Source of the DNA: Actinomycetospora sp. TBRC 11914
GTDB taxonomy: Bacteria > Actinomycetota > Actinomycetes > Mycobacteriales > Pseudonocardiaceae
NCBI RefSeq assembly: GCF_012933465.1
Contig: NZ_JABBND010000010.1
Span: forward strand, 62,001 to 126,000
Direction of reading: 5' to 3'
DNA: 64,000 bases
The notes under the pieces were generated by a model, which saw only the letters and a program-made list of their open reading frames with translations, ran no database searches and was not told where the DNA came from. The translations under genes and the position numbers were made by a program. Every line of letters begins with the position of its first letter. Position 1 is the stretch's first letter. This document shows, in pieces, positions 61,102 to 64,000 of the stretch.

Positions 61102-63315
61102 TCAGCTCCCGGCGACCGGGGTGCGCGCGGGCCGGCCCGACGGCTCGAGCACGACGTCGTGGCGCACGCCGCCGGCGCCGATCGTCACCGACTCGGCCCG
61201 CGGCCGGTACCCGGGTGCGGAGCAGATGAGCAGCGCCGCCCCCGGTCGGGCCCGCAGCGTGAACGAGCCCTCGGAGTCGGTGCGGGCCCGCCCGAGCTGG
61301 CGCCCGCTCGGGTCGGTCGCGGTGAGCGTGGCGCCCACCGGGCTCCCGTCGGTCGCGGTCACCCGACCCGTGACCGTCCCGCCGGGCTCACCGGCCGGGC
61401 CGGCACTGACCGGAGCCGCCGGCCGCGTCGGGACTCCGTGGCCGTTGCCGTGGCCGTTGCCGTGGCCGTTGCCGTTCCCGTTGCCGGTGCCCGTCACGGC
61501 GGGCGCGGGTCCCGACGGTGCCCCGTGCTGGTCCAGGTGCCCGACGGTCGGCGCCGGGAGCGCCGGGCCGGCCGGGTCGCCCTCGGCGGGCTCGACGCGG
61601 GCCTGTGCCGGGACGTCCTGGTGGACGTACTTGCCGCCGCGGAAGAGCGAGGCGATGGCGCCGATGAGGCAGACCCCGATGGCGACCGCGAACACGACGA
61701 CGAGCCCGTCGTGGAAGGCCCCGGTGACGAGGTTCGGGAAGAACTGCTTGCCGATCAGCGTCGCGGCGTTCCCCGGCGGCAGCGAGCCGAGCACCTGCGG
61801 GCCGAGGACCTCCTGCATCGGGTTGTAGCCCAGGAACGCCGCGAACAGCGTCCCGACCGGGGGCAGGTTGGCCACCTCGTGCGCGATGTTCGCGGGCACG
61901 TTCTGGGCGGTCAGCCCGGAGAACAGCGCCGTGGGCATCGACGAGGCGAGGCCTGCGATGAGCATCGAGAAGAAGATGCCGATCGAGAGCGCCATGCCCG
62001 AGTTCTGCAGCGTCGACATCATGCCGCTGCCGGCCCCGCGCTGGTCGGCCGGCAGCGAGTTCATGATCCCGGTCATGTTCGGGGAGATGAACAGGCCCGA
62101 GCCGACGCCGTTGACGAAGAGGATGACCGCGAAGACCCAGTAGTTGAAGTCGGTCGGCACCAGGAGCAGCCCGACGAAGGTCAGCGCGACGATGACGAGC
62201 CCGCCGGTGGCGAACAGGCGCGCGCCGAACCGGTCGGAGAGCACGCCGGAGATCGGCGCCGAGACCAGGAAGCCGATGGTCAGCGGCAGCATGTAGATCG
62301 CCGACCAGAGCGGGGTCTGCTCGTACTCGTAGCCGTGCAGCGGCAGCCAGATGCCCTGCAGCCAGATGATCAGCATGAACTGCAGGCCGCCGCGGGAGAG
62401 CGCGCTCATCAGCGTGGCGACCAGGCCCGACGTGAACGCCCGGATCCGGAACAGCTTCAGGTTGAACATCGGCTGGGAGACGCGCGTCTCCACGAAGCAG
62501 AAGATCACGAGGACGACGACGCCCGCGATGAGGCAGGACAGGACGAACGGGCTCGTCCAGCCCTCGGCGTGGTTCCCGTAGGGCTGGATGGCGTAGATGA
62601 CGCCGACGAGCAGCAGGATCAGCCCGACCCCGAAGGTGAGGTTGCCCCACCAGTCGATCTTGTGGGCGCGACGGCCGGCCGGGTCGCGCAGCGTCTTGTA
62701 GGCCCAGACGGTGCCGATGACGCCGAACGGGACGCTCACCCAGAACACGAGACGCCAGTCGACCTCGGAGAGCACGCCGCCGACGAGCAGACCGATGAAC
62801 GACCCGCCGATCGCGGCCACCGAGTTGGTGCCGATCGCGAAGCCGCGGCGCTCGGCCGGGAAGGCGTCGGTGAGGATCGCGGTGGAGTTCGCCATGAGCA
62901 TGGCGCCGCCGATGCCCTGCACGACGCGGATGAGGATCAGCCACAGCGCCCCGCCGCCCCCGGAGAAGGGGTCGAGCGCGAGCGCGATCGAGGCGACCGA
63001 GAAGACCGCGAAGCCGGCGTTGTAGATCTTCGCGCGGCCGTACATGTCGCCGAAGCGGCCCAGCGTGACCACCAGCACCGCGGTGACCAGCATGTAGCCC
63101 ATGATCATCCACAGCAGGTAGCTGATGTTGCCGGCCTGCAGCGGGTTGATGCCGATGCCGCGGAAGATCGCGGGGAGCGAGATCAGGACGATGGAGGAGT
63201 TCATCGTCGCCATCAGCACGCCGAGCGTGGTGTTCGACAGGGCGAGCCACTTGTACCCGGGGTGGTCCGGGTGGGCGCGCGAGACGGGCGCGGAGGCGGT
63301 CGCCGTCGTCGTCAT
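61102..63315 (-). CDS. DHA2-family MFS exporter with a C-terminal carboxypeptidase-regulatory-like domain
   Basis: 737 residues. About 14 helices span residues 20-560, with the motif A region [15 protein letters not shown] near 85-100, as in drug/H+ antiporters of the EmrB/QacA type. A linker with (GN)n(GH)n runs follows, then a ~75-residue beta-sandwich of the carboxypeptidase regulatory type ([34 protein letters not shown]). Such a cytoplasmic or extracytoplasmic add-on is unusual for this family. TACAAT at 63355-63360 is a good -10. The next gene (DoxX) is divergent. Confidence 0.85.
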   Translation of the reverse strand: MTTTATASAPVSRAHPDHPGYKWLALSNTTLGVLMATMNSSIVLISLPAIFRGIGINPLQAGNISYLLWMIMGYMLVTAVLVVTLGRFGDMYGRAKIYNAGFAVFSVASIALALDPFSGGGGALWLILIRVVQGIGGAMLMANSTAILTDAFPAERRGFAIGTNSVAAIGGSFIGLLVGGVLSEVDWRLVFWVSVPFGVIGTVWAYKTLRDPAGRRAHKIDWWGNLTFGVGLILLLVGVIYAIQPYGNHAEGWTSPFVLSCLIAGVVVLVIFCFVETRVSQPMFNLKLFRIRAFTSGLVATLMSALSRGGLQFMLIIWLQGIWLPLHGYEYEQTPLWSAIYMLPLTIGFLVSAPISGVLSDRFGARLFATGGLVIVALTFVGLLLVPTDFNYWVFAVILFVNGVGSGLFISPNMTGIMNSLPADQRGAGSGMMSTLQNSGMALSIGIFFSMLIAGLASSMPTALFSGLTAQNVPANIAHEVANLPPVGTLFAAFLGYNPMQEVLGPQVLGSLPPGNAATLIGKQFFPNLVTGAFHDGLVVVFAVAIGVCLIGAIASLFRGGKYVHQDVPAQARVEPAEGDPAGPALPAPTVGHLDQHGAPSGPAPAVTGTGNGNGNGHGNGHGNGHGVPTRPAAPVSAGPAGEPGGTVTGRVTATDGSPVGATLTATDPSGRQLGRARTDSEGSFTLRARPGAALLICSAPGYRPRAESVTIGAGGVRHDVVLEPSGRPARTPVAGS
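61438..61500 (-). repeat. Short tandem repeat in the exporter linker
   Basis: Repeats of GGCAACGGCCAC on the gene strand encode the alternating Gly-Asn-Gly-His linker. Confidence 0.7.
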
Positions 63316-63324
63316 GGGCCGTCC

Positions 63325-63360
63325 GATTCGTTAGTGAGAGCAACGAGCAGAACGATTGTA
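63325..63360 (-). promoter_or_regulatory. Promoter and possible operator of the DHA2 exporter
   Basis: TACAAT (63360-63355) is followed, towards the gene, by TCGTT and AACGA in inverted arrangement. This is where a MarR/TetR repressor would bind; no regulator gene is adjacent in the window. Confidence 0.35.
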
Positions 63361-63436
63361 GTGTGCACCTATCTGGGACCCAGGCACATGTGACCCTCGT
63401 CCGACTCCCCGCGGCGCGCACCTCTCGACCGAGGGT

Positions 63437-63442
63437 TAGGTT
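63437..63442 (+). promoter_or_regulatory. -10 element of the DoxX gene
   Basis: TAGGTT, 37 nt upstream of GTG 63480, leaving a short leader with GGGAG as Shine-Dalgarno. Confidence 0.4.
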
Positions 63443-63479
63443 GACGAGACAACTGTTCGAGCACGGGACGGGAGCCCTC

Positions 63480-63968
63480 GTGAAGATCGGGATGCTGGTG
63501 CTGCGGCTGGTGGTCGGGCTGCTGTTCTTCGGCCACGGCATGCAGAAGCTGGCCGGGTGGTTCGGCGGTGGCGGCATCGAGGGCACCGCGCAGGGCTTCG
63601 AGGGCATGGGCCTCAAGCCGGGGCGCGACAACGCCGTCGCGGCGGGCCTGTCCGAGGCCGGCGGCGGGGCGCTCCTCGCGGCCGGGCTGGCCACCCCGCT
63701 GGCCGCGACGATGATCACCGGGGCGATGGGCTCGGCCGTGTTCCACGTGCACAAGGCCAACGGCCCGTGGGTGACCAAGGGCGGCTGGGAGTACAACGCG
63801 GTCCTGACGGCGGCCGCCCTCGCGGTGGCGGCCGAGGGGCCCGGCGACCTGTCGCTGGACCACGCGCTGGGCACCGAGCGCTCGGGGGCCGGGGTCGCGC
63901 TCGCCGCGCTCGGCGCCGGGCTGGCGGGGTCGGCCGGGGTGGCGGCGCGGGCTCGCGCGCTGGCCTGA
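63480..63968 (+). CDS. DoxX-family membrane protein
   Basis: 162 residues with four predicted helices. VLRLVVGLLFFGHGMQKLAGWFGG at the N-terminus (split near residues 7-30) is the DoxX signature. DoxX-like proteins take part in redox stress membrane complexes or thiosulfate:quinone oxidoreduction; no subunit partner is visible. GTG 63480 is preferred since the homology begins there and GGGAG precedes it. Only 32 bp remain to the window end, with nothing in them. Confidence 0.85.
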   Translation: MKIGMLVLRLVVGLLFFGHGMQKLAGWFGGGGIEGTAQGFEGMGLKPGRDNAVAAGLSEAGGGALLAAGLATPLAATMITGAMGSAVFHVHKANGPWVTKGGWEYNAVLTAAALAVAAEGPGDLSLDHALGTERSGAGVALAALGAGLAGSAGVAARARALA

Positions 63969-64000
63969 CGACGGGGCTTTCCTGCCACACCGCGCGCCGA

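Overview
The window is very GC-rich, gene-dense, and has the gene order of a mycelial-type actinobacterium. folC, ndk, RNase E/G, rplU-rpmA-obgE-proB, nadD-rsfS-gpgP-octT, comEA-comEC, holA, rpsT and lepA are the usual Corynebacteriales/Pseudonocardiales backbone. Frequent GTG starts, stop/start overlaps and many apparently leaderless genes (a -10 hexamer 6-8 nt before the start codon) fit. By overall protein character I would place it in the Pseudonocardiaceae (Pseudonocardia/Actinomycetospora-like); that is an inference, not a search result.

Layout. 0-15.7 kb: the 5' part of fdhD on the minus strand, then a plus-strand housekeeping block: folC, a DUF4233 protein, a frameshifted AbiEi/DUF559-like remnant, ndk, a paired radical-SAM protein and DUF2344 protein, RNase E/G, rplU, rpmA, obgE, proB and a divergent proA. 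15.7-23 kb: mostly minus strand, with a polytopic membrane protein, a membrane helix-hairpin-helix protein, an acyl-CoA synthetase and a RecQ-phosphoribosyltransferase fusion. 23-37 kb: a MoxR/VWA pair, nadD, a TetR regulator divergent from an NTF2-like protein with visible operators, FIST, rsfS-gpgP-octT-comEA-comEC, threonine synthase under a SAM-I riboswitch, and holA. 37-45 kb: rpsT, lepA, a DEAD-box helicase, an FAD protein and a SigF/SigB-type sigma factor. 45-50.4 kb: oxidoreductases, an alkanesulfonate-monooxygenase-like enzyme, small membrane proteins, an atypical response regulator and an enoyl-CoA hydratase. 50.4-60 kb: a seven-gene plus-strand operon. 60-64 kb: a 2-oxoglutarate oxygenase, a DHA2-type exporter with an extra C-terminal domain, and a DoxX protein.

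The most interesting part is 47-60 kb. Two short reading frames, each 28 codons, share the pattern RRHVDL-x4-SA-x-C. One lies 38 nt upstream of the sulfonate monooxygenase gene on the minus strand. The other lies 288 nt upstream of the 51-60 kb operon on the plus strand, followed by a run of strong hairpins. This is the pattern of actinobacterial cysteine-responsive leader peptides. The operon encodes an exported SBP56 (selenium-binding/methanethiol oxidase) homologue, a polytopic membrane protein with Met-rich copper-type motifs, a YeeE/YedE (TsuA-like) sulfur-species transporter, a CynX/NimT-type MFS protein, a cysteine-desulfurase-like PLP enzyme and two small secreted proteins. Together they look like a cysteine-controlled, copper-dependent system for taking sulfur from small organosulfur compounds outside the membrane. 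That function is a hypothesis.

Three dispersed intergenic repeat families (A at 14.2 and 37.2-37.5 kb; B at 26.8 and 50.4 kb; C at 15.7 and 46.1 kb) and several long hairpin terminators mark gene boundaries. I saw no tRNA, rRNA, CRISPR array, transposase or prophage.
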